DNA of 13,954 bases from an uncultured Dysgonomonas sp. (GTDB taxonomy: Bacteria > Bacteroidota > Bacteroidia > Bacteroidales > Dysgonomonadaceae), in contig CALKIV010000088.1 in NCBI GenBank assembly GCA_937995835.1, positions 1 to 13,954 of the forward strand. Direction: 5' to 3'. Shown here piece after piece: positions 13,315 to 13,954 of the stretch. The notes under the pieces were generated by a model. The model was given only the letters and a program-made list of their open reading frames with translations, ran no database searches and had not been told where the DNA came from. Position numbers and translations under genes: made by a program. Position 1 is the stretch's first letter. Every line of letters begins with the position of its first letter.

Positions 13315-13954
13315 GATGTTCTATTTTACTTCAAAGATAAGAATAAATGCACTTAAAGAGTGCAATATGCTTGAGTTTTTGAATATTGAGAGTGCATTTT
13401 CTTCTTTTGACAAGATAAATAAGAATGAAGGAGTCTTTAGGAATGAGTTAATTTTAACCTCAGATGCTAAAGTTATTAATATAGATAATACATTGGTTAA
13501 TTTATTTATGTTGTTAAAACATAATGGTATAAGACCTAAACAAAGAGCTTCTAAAGGACAATCACTTGAAATAGACATAGATAAAATAATAGATTACTTT
13601 AAAATACTAGAATCCAAAGGAGATTTTAAAGGAATATCAGAAAATAAGCAAGCTGTAGAAATCTGGATCAGGCAAAATCTGATAAATTTGGTAAATCGAG
13701 GTAATTTAGAGAAGGAAAAGATTTCCTCTTTAAAACCGATCCATCTTGAAAGCTACCGCATCAGAAACGCTAAAAATACACGAGATTATTTTAGTGCTGA
13801 TCAAGTTTATATAATGTTGGGACAAAAACCAGCAATTAAAGAAGAGCTAAAAAAATATCTATTACAAGGTTGGGATCCTCAAACAAATGAATTTCTTTAT
13901 GGTAACAGCTTAGATGTAGATAGCTTAGGAATTTTACATTTAATAAAAAATATT
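13313..13954 (+). CDS. unrecognised protein, 5' part (runs off the right edge)
   Basis: The frame is open from tandem ATGs at 13313 and 13316 to the last base (214 codons) with no stop, so the 3' end is outside the window. An internal ATG at 13367 is an alternative start and would clear the ATPase promoter. The product is lysine-rich, mixed alpha/beta, with no signal peptide or membrane segment. Distinctive stretches are KHNGIRPKQRASKGQ (about residues 80-94), IWIRQNLINLV, IHLESYRIRNAKNTRDYF and LLQGWDPQTNEFLYG. I recognise no family. The composition reads like a true protein, and the opposite-strand 85-codon ORF (13578 to 13321) is treated as its shadow. The frame also stays open antisense into the ATPase gene, so the start is uncertain. 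The gene is divergent from the ATPase with overlapping start codons, and no good rightward promoter is seen (TAAGCTTG at 13281 is one base off). Confidence 0.6.
   Translation, partial: MMFYFTSKIRINALKECNMLEFLNIESAFSSFDKINKNEGVFRNELILTSDAKVINIDNTLVNLFMLLKHNGIRPKQRASKGQSLEIDIDKIIDYFKILESKGDFKGISENKQAVEIWIRQNLINLVNRGNLEKEKISSLKPIHLESYRIRNAKNTRDYFSADQVYIMLGQKPAIKEELKKYLLQGWDPQTNEFLYGNSLDVDSLGILHLIKNI
13332..13339 (-). promoter_or_regulatory. -7 promoter element of the ATPase gene
   Basis: Minus-strand TATCTTTG is an exact TAnnTTTG match, 17 bp before the ATPase ATG. A TTGCA stretch (13365-13361) sits 21 bp further up as a possible imperfect -33. The transcript leader would be only about 10 nt. 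The element lies within the first codons of the divergent ORF. Confidence 0.5.

Noticed and set aside
13321..13578. Minus-strand 85-codon ORF under the right-edge gene
   Set aside because: It is hydrophobic and low-complexity, opposite a longer open frame with better protein character, and has no start-site support.

Overview
The window looks like a chromosomal segment from a member of the Bacteroidales (Bacteroides, Parabacteroides or Dysgonomonas type). It is AT-rich. Several genes have an exact match to the Bacteroidetes -7 promoter element TAnnTTTG. Shine-Dalgarno sequences are weak. Three exported proteins have the typical signal peptide followed by a mature end QVTIG. The genus cannot be fixed from the sequence alone.

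Layout, left to right. The 3' part of an M42 zinc aminopeptidase gene enters from the left edge (1-662, +). It converges on a two-gene operon on the minus strand (2640 to 698) encoding two paralogous proteins of about 320 aa, each with an N-terminal helix-turn-helix. A 407-bp divergent intergenic region separates this operon from two rightward genes (3048-6022). These encode secreted proteins with a common N-terminal module and a C-terminal FISUMP-type domain (Fibrobacter succinogenes major paralogous domain). A strong intrinsic terminator (6135-6168) closes that unit.

The centre is a minus-strand thiamine salvage operon, transcribed from about 9985 down to 6270 in the order thiM, thiE, tenA, thiD, HAD phosphatase. 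Genes are tightly packed, with 4-bp GTGA and ATGA overlaps at two junctions. It is preceded by a promoter, a TPP riboswitch aptamer and an intrinsic terminator hairpin. The 3' strand of aptamer helix P1 can pair with the 5' strand of the terminator, so the mechanism can be read directly: TPP bound, P1 forms, terminator forms, operon off. ThiM phosphorylates the thiazole, TenA and ThiD supply and phosphorylate the pyrimidine, ThiE joins them to thiamine monophosphate, and the HAD protein is a good candidate for the thiamine monophosphate phosphatase. No thiC, thiG, thiS or thiH is present here, so this is a salvage unit rather than a full de novo operon.

Upstream of the operon lies a third FISUMP-type exported protein on the minus strand (11666 to 10116) with its own promoter. 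A 478-bp intergenic region with scattered short repeats follows. Next is a complete AAA_14/DUF4143 ATPase (13314 to 12145, minus). Finally, an open reading frame runs rightward off the window (13313 onward) and encodes a protein I do not recognise. Its start codon overlaps the ATPase start codon on the opposite strand, and its first codons contain the ATPase promoter.

No tRNA, rRNA, CRISPR array or transposase was seen. The most informative points are the readable riboswitch switch, the HAD protein in the thiamine operon, the near-identical 62-bp block shared by the first two FISUMP genes, and the unrecognised gene at the right edge.
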